This document shows positions 23,054 through 32,325 of a stretch of 64,000 nucleotides of DNA, one piece after another. Every line of letters starts with the position of its first letter. Position 1 is the first letter of the stretch. Both the position numbers and the translations under genes were made by a program. The notes under the pieces were generated by a model. It had not been told where the DNA came from, did no database searches, and was given only the letters and a program-made list of their open reading frames with translations. The DNA lies in contig LSRX01001662.1 in NCBI GenBank assembly GCA_001939145.1, forward strand, positions 33,599-97,598, given 5' to 3'. This DNA is from Symbiodinium microadriaticum (lineage: Eukaryota; Sar; Dinophyceae; Suessiales; Symbiodiniaceae).

Positions 23054-24067
23054 CTACGCCGCGTCATCCTCAGCATCAATAAATCCTATGCAAAACCCTG
23101 CCCGACAAAGAGCGCTTCGGTCTAGCTCACTCAGTCTGGACGGTGTACGAATGTGATAGGCCAACAAGATGTGCCGGTTTCCAGCCCACGGAAGCGAAGC
23201 ATGAGTAGCTCTCGGTGGAAATCGAGTGGCCTCGTTCATGGATACCACATGACCCCTGACACCTTCTGGTTGAAGTTGACTTCTGCCCTGGGCATCTGCA
23301 ACGAACAACTGTCCCCCATGAAAGTCAGAACAAGGTAGGGAAAGATTGACTGACTGAGCATGGTTGTGGCTATCTTTGTGGGGCGATGCCATGACATTCC
23401 TGATGAGAGAACACGTAGAGAACTTCAATGAACTGTCCCATGTGCGGATGATGCTTGTCATAGCGCGAGTGGTCCATGGAAAACGGTTTGTGTGATTATG
23501 TAGCCCCGACATCGGACCGTGTATCCAAGCCCCCGTTGTGAATTTGCACGGTGTGGATTGCTCATCGCGCGGCTTGCCTTGCTCATTTTGATTCCACCTC
23601 AAGTTGGCATCACTGGGAAGCGTATCCACCAAGCGCTGAATTTGGTCCCACGTCGCCTGGCCATTAGAGATCATGGCCATAGCAAGTGCTTCAGCTCGGC
23701 ATTCGCCTGGAACTTGCAATCCCTGCATGTCAACTCCCCGAATCAAATAGATATGTTGCTTGGCAAACCCGTACATCATATCCGTCTCAAAAGACATGAG
23801 CGGCCGCTCTCCCACAAAGTAGACACCAAAGTGAACATTCGTTATCGATCGATAGCCTGGGACATCAATCACCTCATCATCGGTGGCTTCATCCATGGGA
23901 TCATTATGTCTGTCATCCGGGGGCCCAACATCCACCTCATGCAGAGCTCGCTTGCGTGATGCACGCACTGACTGAGCCATGCACTTCAGGGATTGAGGAG
24001 ACCGGGTTCCTCGTCGCTCCACTCTGAACTTTGCAGCGACACAACATGCGGTCGACGCGATCCCCAC
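23054..24067 (-). CDS. TET/JBP-like 2-oxoglutarate Fe(II) dioxygenase
   Basis: This is an open frame of 337 residues. The C-terminal half looks like a double-stranded beta-helix dioxygenase: FPWTTRAMTSIIRTW at about 196-210, then SPHKDSHN at 228-235 with the iron ligands His230 and Asp232 in an HxDxHN context, GGQLFVADAQG at 251-261, a third His at 289 (THASLPW) and Arg298 (GNRHILLAYHIR) for the 2-oxoglutarate carboxylate. HxDxHN is the signature I know from TET proteins, and JBP thymidine hydroxylases are related. All four key positions are present. Residues 1-180 are not recognised and contain a basic patch and an acidic stretch. Similar sequences are, from memory, very numerous in dinoflagellate genomes, often near retroelements. 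Substrate unknown; oxidation of methylcytosine or thymine in DNA is an inference. The start is the first ATG and may be internal. It lies 600 bp downstream of a non-LTR ORF1 on the same strand. Confidence 0.6.
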   Translation of the reverse strand: MGIASTACCVAAKFRVERRGTRSPQSLKCMAQSVRASRKRALHEVDVGPPDDRHNDPMDEATDDEVIDVPGYRSITNVHFGVYFVGERPLMSFETDMMYGFAKQHIYLIRGVDMQGLQVPGECRAEALAMAMISNGQATWDQIQRLVDTLPSDANLRWNQNEQGKPRDEQSTPCKFTTGAWIHGPMSGLHNHTNRFPWTTRAMTSIIRTWDSSLKFSTCSLIRNVMASPHKDSHNHAQSVNLSLPCSDFHGGQLFVADAQGRSQLQPEGVRGHVVSMNEATRFPPRATHASLPWAGNRHILLAYHIRTPSRLSELDRSALCRAGFCIGFIDAEDDAA

Positions 24068-24660
24068 TCACATGCGCTAGAGCCGTTCTGATAAAGCATT
24101 TTGACGAAGTGATGCTGATTCTTGCAACGGTCATGTGGCGGTCATGTGGCGCTCGACTCTCGACTCTTCACAACAATCAAAAGAAAGCGAAATCGACAGT
24201 CAACCATGATGCATGCTGCAGGTCGGGACTTGCTCACATTCTTCGTGTCTCTGCTTGCTTTCCCACCTGCTCAAACCTCAGTCAGCACGGTAACCTAGTT
24301 GACACACAGCGCAAAAGTCGTGGAGAGCAAAGATACTCAGCGCCGACATTCCCATTTTTTTCTGGCATTGAGGCCCAACTGACCAGCCAATAGCATCTGC
24401 TTCGAGATGATGCAACATCTAACTTGCACCCGATCTGTCTCCAAGCCATAGTCGAGCTATAATCAAGGACAGCCGCCCCGGGGGACCAAGCACTGTCCAT
24501 CGTGACGTAGATGACTTGCTGCTACGCCCTTGATCAAAACGCATCAAAATACGCTGTTCAGATCTATCGGCGCTGTCATGGCACAAGACTGTGCAACGAT
24601 GTTTGCACCTCGCAGCCTCAGCAACTTTACACAGCGCGCTCCCCAGCTGAACACAAAGTG
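24068..24660. other. Spacer between dioxygenase and ORF1
   Basis: Nothing recognised. Short minus-strand frames at 23937-24134 and 24282-24500 have no motif. Because the flanking genes share a strand, the two could belong to one element with this as its inter-ORF spacer. Confidence 0.35.
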
Positions 24661-24664
24661 GGAT

Positions 24665-25684
24665 TCAGGGCTTGATGTGCTTCTGGACCAGATTAGCCAA
24701 CTGCGACCTGTTGGGTCTTTCACGTCGAAGACTCATTCCAAGCAGTTGCGTGGCAGCTAGTCCACTCAGCACCTCCAGATGCTCTTTGATGCTACCTGAT
24801 GCATCACCAAACAAGCTCAGCTGAAGCGTGAAAGTGAGGTTGCGGCCACCCATGGTTTGTTCCAACGGACGGCTGGGATAAAATCGCGTGATGGCGTCTT
24901 CACGGTCCGCCAGCTGCTGGATGGAGGCAATGATCGCTGCCACCTGTTCCAAGGAGACGCCTTCTTTCTCCTTGTTGGGAATTAATCTGGCATTCACCGG
25001 ATCCCACTGGACATAGGCCCATCGCAGCTCCTCCGCATGCATCCAGCCAAGCTTGCGCAGAGAGGCCAGCTGAGTCTCTTGCTTGGGCAACATCTCAATG
25101 CGCTTACCGAACTCACGAAACAATGCTTTGATCAAGGCGACGCGCATAGTGGAGGTCAGCTTGTCCGGTGTCTTTTCTTTGATGTCCCGCCACTCCTGCT
25201 GCATCGAGTACAGCGGTGGCACCGCGCCCGCCTTCATGTCAACGCGTAAGAACATGACCCACGAAGTTTCAGCGCGTAGACAACAAAGAAAATCTTCGTG
25301 ACGCAGCGCCAGCTTCTGCATGGAGAAGATGCATTCCTTGAGCCTGGCGATTTCCTCTTCCAGAGATTGCTCTCTGTCTGTGACACCTTGGCGCTGATCG
25401 CGCCAGTTGCCCCAGGTATGCTTGCTCCATTGCCCTCCGCTCTGTTGTCGGCTGTCTCTGTCTCGACGCTTTCCGCCATTGCCAGCCCTTGAATCAGCCT
25501 GAGCATATCCCTTGCCGTTTCCCGCTTTGTCCACACCCGTTTTCGGAGTCTTGGAAGCCCGCTCACCTGGGGTGGAATTGGGCTCCGGGGTTGTACTCAA
25601 CGATGGGTAAGAGTGTTTTTTTTTTGTTCGGTGCGCTTTTTTGTAAATCACGCTTTTTTGTTCCGTGCGCGGCGGGCCGACCAA
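24665..25684 (-). CDS. Non-LTR element ORF1 (gag-like)
   Basis: This is an open frame of 339 residues. The first 30 residues come from an A/T-run repeat next to an N base and are probably not translated. The ATG that begins MFLRV or an upstream unseen exon may be closer to the truth. Residues 55-115 are Gly/Arg/Gln-rich with WSKHTWGNWRDQRQG. A helical, charged domain follows: SLEEEIARLKECIFSMQKLA, LALRHEDFLCCLRAETSWVM, LRWAYVQWDPVNARLIPN, ITRFYPSRPLEQT and GLAATQLLGMSLRRERP. From memory this pattern precedes or accompanies the endonuclease/RT ORFs of dinoflagellate LINE-like elements; no standard RNA-binding motif is visible. It lies 3' of the RT of the neighbouring element on the same strand, so it belongs to another copy or was joined here at the N. 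Confidence 0.5.
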   Translation of the reverse strand: MVGPPRTEQKSVIYKKAHRTKKKHSYPSLSTTPEPNSTPGERASKTPKTGVDKAGNGKGYAQADSRAGNGGKRRDRDSRQQSGGQWSKHTWGNWRDQRQGVTDREQSLEEEIARLKECIFSMQKLALRHEDFLCCLRAETSWVMFLRVDMKAGAVPPLYSMQQEWRDIKEKTPDKLTSTMRVALIKALFREFGKRIEMLPKQETQLASLRKLGWMHAEELRWAYVQWDPVNARLIPNKEKEGVSLEQVAAIIASIQQLADREDAITRFYPSRPLEQTMGGRNLTFTLQLSLFGDASGSIKEHLEVLSGLAATQLLGMSLRRERPNRSQLANLVQKHIKP

Positions 25685-25686
25685 AA
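25600..25686. repeat. A/T-run repeat with GTGCGCGGCGGGCCGA words
   Basis: Poly-T runs alternate with GTTCGGTGCGC and TTCCGTGCGCGGCGGGCCGA. The same words occur in several copies at 26850-26992. Translated on the plus strand they give RRAEQKK-like peptides. This copy ends at an N. Confidence 0.85.
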
Positions 25687-25687
25687 N
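25687..25687. other. Single N, possible assembly join
   Basis: The ambiguous base lies between the A/T-run repeat and a (GAT)n tract. The adjacent ORF1 and the non-LTR element to the right may not be contiguous in the genome. Confidence 0.65.
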
Positions 25688-25753
25688 TGATGATGTGGAA
25701 GATGGTGATGGTGATGATGATGACTCCGATGACGGTAACGATGCTGATGCTGC

Positions 25754-25784
<31 letters not shown>

Positions 25785-25797
25785 GATGGTGGCGTCC
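25688..25797 (+). repeat. Imperfect (GAT/GGT)n microsatellite
   Basis: TGATGATG-type triplets with scattered changes, encoding Asp-rich or Met-rich peptides by chance. Confidence 0.9.
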
Positions 25798-26300
25798 AGG
25801 GCGGTACAAGTTATGAAAGAATTCTGCTCAGCCTGTTTGTCACTGGTCGCCTTGTAAGTTTCACATCTGCTACCACAACGAACTCGCCTGAAGTGGTGCT
25901 GAATCTGAAGCATTCCCGCAACCCTGCATCCTCAACCGAAGCCGCGAAACCTGAACCCCGGAACCTTGGCCTAGCATACTTTCTAACATGTTGCTTGAGC
26001 TGGTCTGTGGATGAGAGGTTAAGGGCGCAGGCAGAACCCCCCCGGGTGTAGAGTGTTGGCAAGGTTCGTGGGTTGACGCGGCAGCGTCGGAAAGGGTTTC
26101 AGACTTCTATGTCTTTGTGGTTGCGTAACTTAGTGATCCAGATCTGCAGTTGTACAACTCTGGCCTTTTATGTTGGCGTGCTCGTGGTAAACAGCATCTG
26201 GCTCCAGAACGGTGACTTGACCCCTATACCTTAAACCGTTGCTCATCTGGGTCAGGGTCCAGCTTCTTAGCCGCTTCACACTGCCAGATCCCTACACCTC
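25798..26300. other. Unassigned sequence
   Basis: No gene supported. A plus-strand frame through the triplet repeat continues to 26051, but most of it lies in or beside low-complexity sequence. Confidence 0.4.
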
Positions 26301-26302
26301 AA

Positions 26303-26390
26303 GCCCGCAAATCCCAGACTCTAAACCCTAAACTCTAAACCCCTAAACCCCTAAACCCTAAACACTAAACCCTAAACTCTAAACCTCCCT
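26303..26390 (+). repeat. Interstitial telomere-like CCCTAAA block
   Basis: About ten units of CCCTAAA and near variants (CTCTAAA, CCCCTAAA, CACTAAA) lie in tandem. The TTTAGGG-type repeat is the telomere unit of plants and of several dinoflagellates. The degeneracy and the flanking unique sequence show it is internal here, not a chromosome end. Confidence 0.85.
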
Positions 26391-26849
26391 AAGGCTTAGA
26401 CCCAAGCTGCGTCCCAGGTTGCAGTTCTTCACACTCTGGAGAGCTTTCCTGTGCAGTACTTGGTGAATCAGCTGGGCACTGAGATACTGCGTCAACCCAA
26501 TTTTCGAGTATAAGGGTACGGGGTATTGCAAGCCAGTTGCAAAACGGTGAGCATGCTCTCACATCAGTCCGAACCCTCAGCACGAAATCCCAAGCCGCTG
26601 CACCCGATCTGCCTTCGATAAACAAGTGCGAACCCACAATGAAGCACAGATCTGCCTAGGTAACATAACATAATGCTGCCTTGCAGTCGGCATATCGTTA
26701 ACGCCCCAAAACCCAATTTTAATATTCTGATGATGAAGTCCCTAGATTAATAAAGCTTCACAAATCCCGATAGCATCCTGTTCCAATTTTTGAGACCCCA
26801 ATAATCAATAGTATCTCATGAAGCGTTCTCATGAAGCGTGGAACAGAGG
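26391..26849. other. Unassigned AT-rich sequence
   Basis: One minus-strand frame of 82 residues (26389-26637) begins in the telomere-like block and has no known motif. The rest is AT-rich. GAAGCGT/CTCATGAAGCGT is duplicated just before the next repeat. Confidence 0.35.
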
Positions 26850-26992
26850 GCGCGTTTTTTTTTGCTCCGTGCGCGGCGGGCCAAGCAAAAAAAAAAACAC
26901 GGGGCGCGTTTTTTTTTGTTCGGCACGAGGCGGGCCGAGCAAAAAAAATTAAAAAATTCTAGAGCGCGCCGAGCAAAAAAAACACATCTCCC
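26850..26992. repeat. A/T-run inverted and direct repeats
   Basis: Blocks of GCGCGTTTTTTTTT alternate with GGCGGGCCGAGCAAAAAAAA, giving both direct copies and hairpin potential (poly-T against poly-A around a GC-rich loop). The words match the repeat at 25600-25686. The tract marks the 3' edge of the non-LTR element on the minus strand. Confidence 0.8.
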
Positions 26993-27178
26993 CTCAACGA
27001 TGGTGCTGTGGAGAGATCTCCATCGACGCTGGCGCCCTCGGATGTTGCTGGCCAGTATTTGTCAAAGAAGGCATGCTCCTCTGCTTCTTGCATCGGAACA
27101 TCCACAGCTTCCACTACTCGTTGCATCTCCACGAGTGGGAAAAAGGGGTGGGGCTGGGCCACTCTGGTTTGAGTCCTG

Positions 27179-30100
27179 TTATTCCTGACTGTTGCGGTGA
27201 TCCGCTGCGTCGGGGGAAGGGTCACGGCTCAACATGATGATATAGACATAGACGTTTCGCAAATGTCCATCATGTAATGTGAGGCTGTCTGCTTCTTTAT
27301 GATCATCTGTGAGAACCCATGAGGAGCCGACTTTGAGCATAGCCCGATAGTGTCCAGCTCTGGTAGACCTGCCAAGGTGAATGACAGCACTGATCAACCT
27401 GTACCGAAGCCATTGTACATGCGACAGTTCATCAAATACCGGGAGCACGACATTATCAGGAAGATCCACTGGATTCATCTGCTTGCCCACCTCGACATAT
27501 CGACCAATTTGAAGACAAACGAGTGGGGCGTAAAATGCCAAAGCAGTGATGTCCTGGGTCTGATGCCATGTCTCGACGAGTGTCTGCAAGCTGTCCCGTC
27601 CACCTCCATTCGAGAGCGGGATCGCAACAGGTTGCGAGCCCTGCGTGCTTAGCCGAATGCCCTCTGACGTTCGAACTCTCGCATCCCAGATTGCCTGGAG
27701 ACGCGTTGCCCTCGAGAACAAAGCGTGGAGGTATTCTGCTGCATCCTGCTGCTCTGTGTCGAATGTCCATGCCGGAGTCAGGTTTCGGAAGAGCTGCATC
27801 TGAGGAAGTAGCAATGTGCTGGCTTTTTCAGCAGCCTTCTGACCGACCTTAATCAGGAATTGGAGCTCCGGAACTGAGTGATTGCCGATCACAACGCAGT
27901 GCAGCAAAGCTAGGACGCTTGCGTTGGCGTAGCATACGGCATGAGGATTACGCAGCTTCAGTCTGCATGTCCAGGGTGCACCGATGGTTTGCGCGCTCCG
28001 GTCTGCAGAGTGGAGACTTGGGCACCCACTGGTGAAGTATTGCTGGATGGTGCCTCTCGCAGCCTGTGCCCGCCTGTAGGAGGCCACTGTTCGGACTGGC
28101 AATGCTTCCTTGATCGGAGTGGTTGTAGCACTTTGAGGCCGGAGCTGAGGCTGAAGCCCAGATGGTGGCGCCTGAGAGCCTCGTTGCAGTGCCGTTTGCA
28201 GGGGAGAAACAAAGGATTTGTAGGCTGCCGAGGCTTCAGATTTCCTGGGCTTCGGCATGTGATAGCTCTGCGCAGCATCCTGGCTGTCATCCGTTGCCTT
28301 CAGCTGCTTGTACGCTAGAACTTGGAACAAAACCGGGCACTGCTGAGAATGTTGCTCCGTGTTCTTGGCGACGCTCCCACAGAATCTGCATGGCCGCCGG
28401 AACAATGCACTCAGACTACGAGCCCTTGTAATAGCATGATAGCTGACTTGTTGCCATGCCTGAGGGTGACTGGCCTTCCAGTGCGGCTTGATCCTGGAGG
28501 CCTGTTGAAGACGCTGCCCACAAAGATAACATTGCTTGGCATGCTGAATAAGTTGATCACTGTGCCTGTGAAGATCTTGTATGTTCGCGCGGAGAATATC
28601 TGCCAGCAAGCTGGATTCCCTAACGTCGCTGGTGAGCTGAGTGTTCTCGCCTTCCGGTAGTTGAGGCGGGTCCATGTATTCCTCATCGATGATTTCTTGC
28701 ATGAGCTGATCGATAGTTTGTTGTTTTTGACTCGTGGCCAGTTTGATTCTGAGGCACATACCCTGAGTGACATGCTTGATGAGCGCGTCCCATGTGCCCT
28801 GCCGACTACGACAAAAACGGCAAAAGGGGAGACCAAAAAGACTATGCTCAGATCGCTGGAATCTGATTTTGGAGGCCTGCTCCACCTCCGGATGACGTTG
28901 ATGCATGTGTTGATGCAATCCTGCTTCGGTGGCATATGTTATCCCACATACTGGACACGGAATCTGCGCCACCTGACTGGGGTCCTGTGGTATAAGAGTG
29001 GCGCCCGTTCCATGTCGTTGTACTGCAAGTAGCTGCTCCTGGAGTTGATGTTGTCGGGTATCCTCTGCAATCCGAAGCTGTGGACTTCGACCTTCGTCGC
29101 AATTTAATGTGAGGCCCTGGCTCTCGACTTGTTGTCGCAGATGCTGTAGAAGAGGTATGGCTGCCTGTAGCAAGACGGACTCGTTCGAGTGCCCTTTCTC
29201 GTGAATGCGTAAGACTTTCCGTAAGTGCATGGCTGCTGTACTTTGTAGAAGACGACAGACAGATGGAGTAATACCTGTGGATCCAATGCCGTATGTAAGA
29301 GATGGCCACACACACGTCCGATACACACTTAGCCTTCTCGCCTGACTCAGGGGTCCACTTGTCCGCAACACGGGTTTGAGCTGCGCGTAGGTGATGTTGG
29401 CCTGTTGTACGCGACGCTTAGCCGTAGCCAGCTCAAAATTGTTGTAGCTTAGCACAACCCCCAAGTACTGCATCTCCTCAGTCAGCGGAATGTGCATGTC
29501 GTGCGCGTCCTCGCGCAGCACCAGACTACGCTGTCCATTCCAGCTCTTAGTGTATTTACGCAAGACGTGCGCAGCCTTCTTCCCCTTGACGGCAATGGTG
29601 GCCAGGGATTTCTGGATGCTGATCTGCATTCCAAGTTCCACAATGGTATGCAAGACTACTCGCAAATCCGCAAGCGCTCTTTCGAAACTGCGAACAGATT
29701 CAAGTTCCCAATGACAATGTTTATCATCCGCAAAGATGGATAGGTGATTCTGGGTCCACGTGCCTGACAATGACGAGCTTGCAGAACCCAGCTTGGTATC
29801 CAGAACCTTGCACAGTCGAACAGTCCAGCACGCATATATCATAGGTGCCACGCAACATCCCTGACGTAGCCCCCGCTGCATCGAAATGGTTCGGGAGTGT
29901 CCACCATGTTCAACCGCAAGTTGTGTCTGCATGTGCACGCGTAGCAAAATGCGGCACAACGGTTCCGGCATCCCTGTATCCCTTAAGGCAAGCATCATTT
30001 CGGAGTACTTCAGAAGATCAAACGCTTTGCTTAAGTCTATGCTCACCATCAAGCCACCAAGTAGCTCTCGTTTGGCCTGTTGAAGAACCTTGGCGGTATG

Positions 30101-31135
30101 GTCCTCCACGTAGCCTGCCAACTTTTTGCGCACCGTGGCGCAGTGCAATGTGGAACGTAGAAGAGGATCTCTGGTGGATGCCGAACTGCGGTATGCGAAC
30201 TGGGGGTACTCCGCCAGCGCTTTCTGAACCCATGGGTTGGCGTGTTGTTTAAGAATCATCAGAAACGCCTTGGTATCCGGACTCATCAGTCCTACACTCC
30301 GGAGTTGATTTGGGGATATAGGAGCTTTGCCAGGCTTCGGTAACCATGCCAGTTGTACCTTTAGCCAGTGTTCAGGAATGTATGGGCTTGCAGAGCACAC
30401 TGTCTCCACTGCAATTCTTCGCAAAGCCGGAGCGAGATCCCACTTGTGTTGCTTCCATCCCATTACACTACCTGAGCGTTTTGGGACCGCCTTGTGGTTA
30501 CTCAGTTGTTGTAGTGCACTCTTCCAAGATTCCTCAGCAAACCATTCTACTGGCAAAGGTAATAAAGGAGGTGCCTCCCAACAAGGATCATCCGAAAACA
30601 GATCAGCAGCGTACGCAGCTAACGCTTCACACTCCTCTTCAACCGACATCAAGTCTCCCGACGAAGTTCTTAGACAAAGTCTTCGACGATAACACTTCGG
30701 CGCTAGCTTTCGGATGTACTGGTAGTGCTCCTTGACCCGTCCCTGTTGATGCGCCTCCTCGGCCAACTGCAGCGTGTCCAGTAGAGCCTGACGTTTTCTC
30801 TGCCTAGCTAGTCTTCGAAGTTCTCGCTTGAGTCTCTGATTCTGAACTGCTCTTCGCCATGCTGCAAAGATCGATTCCGTGTACAAGAGCTCTTCGGCCT
30901 CCCACCGCAATTTCTGACGTTGTCTGTCCCGCCGCTGCCTCTGCCATAGCTGCAACACTTCTGCGTCCATGTTCGGGAGATCCGGCATTCGGGGTCGTAC
31001 AAGGGGTACATCCCACTGATTCTTCACCGCCAGTTGGAGTTCAGCAAGATCTATCGGAGTGTCTGATATGATTTGCTGCGCCGGCATGTCGGAACAAGAC
31101 TCTGTTGCCTTACGGCGTGCTGCCATGGTTTCCAA
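27179..31135 (-). CDS. LINE ORF2: RT, zinc fingers and USP-like protease
   Basis: The protein has 1318 residues. Residues 60-130 are basic and helical. The RT has GLMVSIDLSKAFD at about 361-373 (motif A), QRGLRQGCCVAPMIYA at 420-435 (motif B) and LSIFADDKH at 465-473 (motif C, FADD). Further on come a C2H2 finger (CPVCGITYATEAGLHQHMHQ), CYLCGQRLQQASRIKPHW and CRFCGSVAKNTEQHSQQC. From residue 1061 a ubiquitin-specific-protease-like domain follows: NPHAVCYANAS with Cys1068, EQQDAAEYL near 1128-1136, RAGHYRAML with His1262 and SSWVLTDDHKEAD with Asp1277/1278. These match the Cys, QQD, His and Asp boxes of USP deubiquitinases. The domain could process the polyprotein or remove ubiquitin from element or host proteins; both are inference. 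The first in-frame ATG is at 31126; the listed start is a TTG just before it, and a TAA lies 9 bp upstream, so translation probably reinitiates inside the overlap. Confidence 0.85.
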   Translation of the reverse strand: METMAARRKATESCSDMPAQQIISDTPIDLAELQLAVKNQWDVPLVRPRMPDLPNMDAEVLQLWQRQRRDRQRQKLRWEAEELLYTESIFAAWRRAVQNQRLKRELRRLARQRKRQALLDTLQLAEEAHQQGRVKEHYQYIRKLAPKCYRRRLCLRTSSGDLMSVEEECEALAAYAADLFSDDPCWEAPPLLPLPVEWFAEESWKSALQQLSNHKAVPKRSGSVMGWKQHKWDLAPALRRIAVETVCSASPYIPEHWLKVQLAWLPKPGKAPISPNQLRSVGLMSPDTKAFLMILKQHANPWVQKALAEYPQFAYRSSASTRDPLLRSTLHCATVRKKLAGYVEDHTAKVLQQAKRELLGGLMVSIDLSKAFDLLKYSEMMLALRDTGMPEPLCRILLRVHMQTQLAVEHGGHSRTISMQRGLRQGCCVAPMIYACWTVRLCKVLDTKLGSASSSLSGTWTQNHLSIFADDKHCHWELESVRSFERALADLRVVLHTIVELGMQISIQKSLATIAVKGKKAAHVLRKYTKSWNGQRSLVLREDAHDMHIPLTEEMQYLGVVLSYNNFELATAKRRVQQANITYAQLKPVLRTSGPLSQARRLSVYRTCVWPSLTYGIGSTGITPSVCRLLQSTAAMHLRKVLRIHEKGHSNESVLLQAAIPLLQHLRQQVESQGLTLNCDEGRSPQLRIAEDTRQHQLQEQLLAVQRHGTGATLIPQDPSQVAQIPCPVCGITYATEAGLHQHMHQRHPEVEQASKIRFQRSEHSLFGLPFCRFCRSRQGTWDALIKHVTQGMCLRIKLATSQKQQTIDQLMQEIIDEEYMDPPQLPEGENTQLTSDVRESSLLADILRANIQDLHRHSDQLIQHAKQCYLCGQRLQQASRIKPHWKASHPQAWQQVSYHAITRARSLSALFRRPCRFCGSVAKNTEQHSQQCPVLFQVLAYKQLKATDDSQDAAQSYHMPKPRKSEASAAYKSFVSPLQTALQRGSQAPPSGLQPQLRPQSATTTPIKEALPVRTVASYRRAQAARGTIQQYFTSGCPSLHSADRSAQTIGAPWTCRLKLRNPHAVCYANASVLALLHCVVIGNHSVPELQFLIKVGQKAAEKASTLLLPQMQLFRNLTPAWTFDTEQQDAAEYLHALFSRATRLQAIWDARVRTSEGIRLSTQGSQPVAIPLSNGGGRDSLQTLVETWHQTQDITALAFYAPLVCLQIGRYVEVGKQMNPVDLPDNVVLPVFDELSHVQWLRYRLISAVIHLGRSTRAGHYRAMLKVGSSWVLTDDHKEADSLTLHDGHLRNVYVYIIMLSRDPSPDAADHRNSQE

Positions 31136-32325
31136 TTCAATTTAATCGATGCAACAACGGGCCTGTGTCCAGATGACCTCCATCCCGCAATCGGAGCAGC
31201 CACTGCGCCACTGTTGCGCGCATTGTTGTCCGCAATCTGCTTTCTTACAATGATGTAGTCTATTTGTGATCTGCCATTTGGGTGCTCATAGGTAGCTTCA
31301 GGCTTCTTCCAGGAATTTAGAATAACCAAACGACGAGCACGCAACATCTCCAGGACTTCATTACGTTCTTGAACCAGCCATGACACTTTGCTGCCAGCGA
31401 GGATGCCAAACCCAGCTACTTCAGCAAGAGGTGCAAACGACATGTTGAAGTCCCCAAGCAAGATTACAAAGGAGCGGAATGGAAAGCCCCCCAGCACATG
31501 ATCCATCTGATTCCACAGCCTGTGTCTCTTCCTCATTAGCTCTTGCTGTTCTTCCTGCGACGTATGTGAGAGCGCATGTTGATATATGGCCAGAATGTCG
31601 ATTTGTTGCTTTTTCACATTACACCGAACATGCAGTAGTCTTCCTTGCTCCAAGTCTTGCCATTTCAGTGTGTCTTTGCTTACTAGATCCTCCCTGATTC
31701 CCACCAGGATACCTCCACTCTTCTTGCGTCCCGAGCCACTGTGTACAAGTAACCACCCCTGCGCCTTGTAGTCACCAGTGAAGCTCCAATGAGATTCGAT
31801 CAAGGTGAAGATGCCAATGGTGGGGTCTTGCCGAATCCACGTGAACCATTCTAACTGTAGTTCTTGAGATAGTCCAGAACAATTCCATTGGATTACTTTT
31901 ATGCGTTCGGGTCCTAATGGCGTAGTAATGGAGGGGGAGGTCTGAGCTGATGGTAAATCTGGCCGCCAAGGACGTAGACAACGCCCCTGATAGTAGGCAA
32001 CTTCACCCCGTTCTGCACGTTTAAGCGCACGCCTGAGCGTCCGCTTCCGAACTCGTTCATGCGTTGTCCGCATGATCAAAGGCTTCACTTCCCCATTGTT
32101 CGTGGCCGAGGCCACTCTAGACGGGCCTGGGGGAGCACCGTCAACCCTCGCGCCCACAGCGTCAACTCTCGTCTCTGATTCCTCAGAGGTATACTGCGTT
32201 CGGACTTGGGACCGAACCGAGCCAGCGACTTCAGAGTGTGGATTTGTAGTCTTCTTCTTAGCGAAGTCACCGATCAATCTTTGCGAGGATCGCGCTGCAG
32301 AATCCTTCTCTGCTAATGGTGGCAT
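31051..32325 (-). CDS. LINE AP-like endonuclease ORF
   Basis: The protein has 424 residues. After a 140-residue basic leader (HERVRKRTLRRALKRAERGE), the exonuclease-endonuclease-phosphatase fold starts at RIKVIQWNCSGL (Asn148). It continues with TLIESHW (Glu177), ILLGDFNMSF (Asp292, Asn294), GRSQIDYIIV (Asp356) and WRSSGHRPVVASI (His387). All catalytic positions of an APE-type endonuclease are present. The enzyme nicks target DNA so that the RT can prime on it. The ORF ends about 75 bp inside the RT ORF. The upstream boundary is the first ATG of the frame; I cannot exclude an earlier exon. Confidence 0.85.
   Translation of the reverse strand: MPPLAEKDSAARSSQRLIGDFAKKKTTNPHSEVAGSVRSQVRTQYTSEESETRVDAVGARVDGAPPGPSRVASATNNGEVKPLIMRTTHERVRKRTLRRALKRAERGEVAYYQGRCLRPWRPDLPSAQTSPSITTPLGPERIKVIQWNCSGLSQELQLEWFTWIRQDPTIGIFTLIESHWSFTGDYKAQGWLLVHSGSGRKKSGGILVGIREDLVSKDTLKWQDLEQGRLLHVRCNVKKQQIDILAIYQHALSHTSQEEQQELMRKRHRLWNQMDHVLGGFPFRSFVILLGDFNMSFAPLAEVAGFGILAGSKVSWLVQERNEVLEMLRARRLVILNSWKKPEATYEHPNGRSQIDYIIVRKQIADNNARNSGAVAAPIAGWRSSGHRPVVASIKLNWKPWQHAVRQQSLVPTCRRSKSYQTLR

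Noticed and set aside
24665..25913. Asp-rich plus ORF next to the N at 25687
   Set aside because: It crosses the N and consists mainly of (GAT)n triplets.
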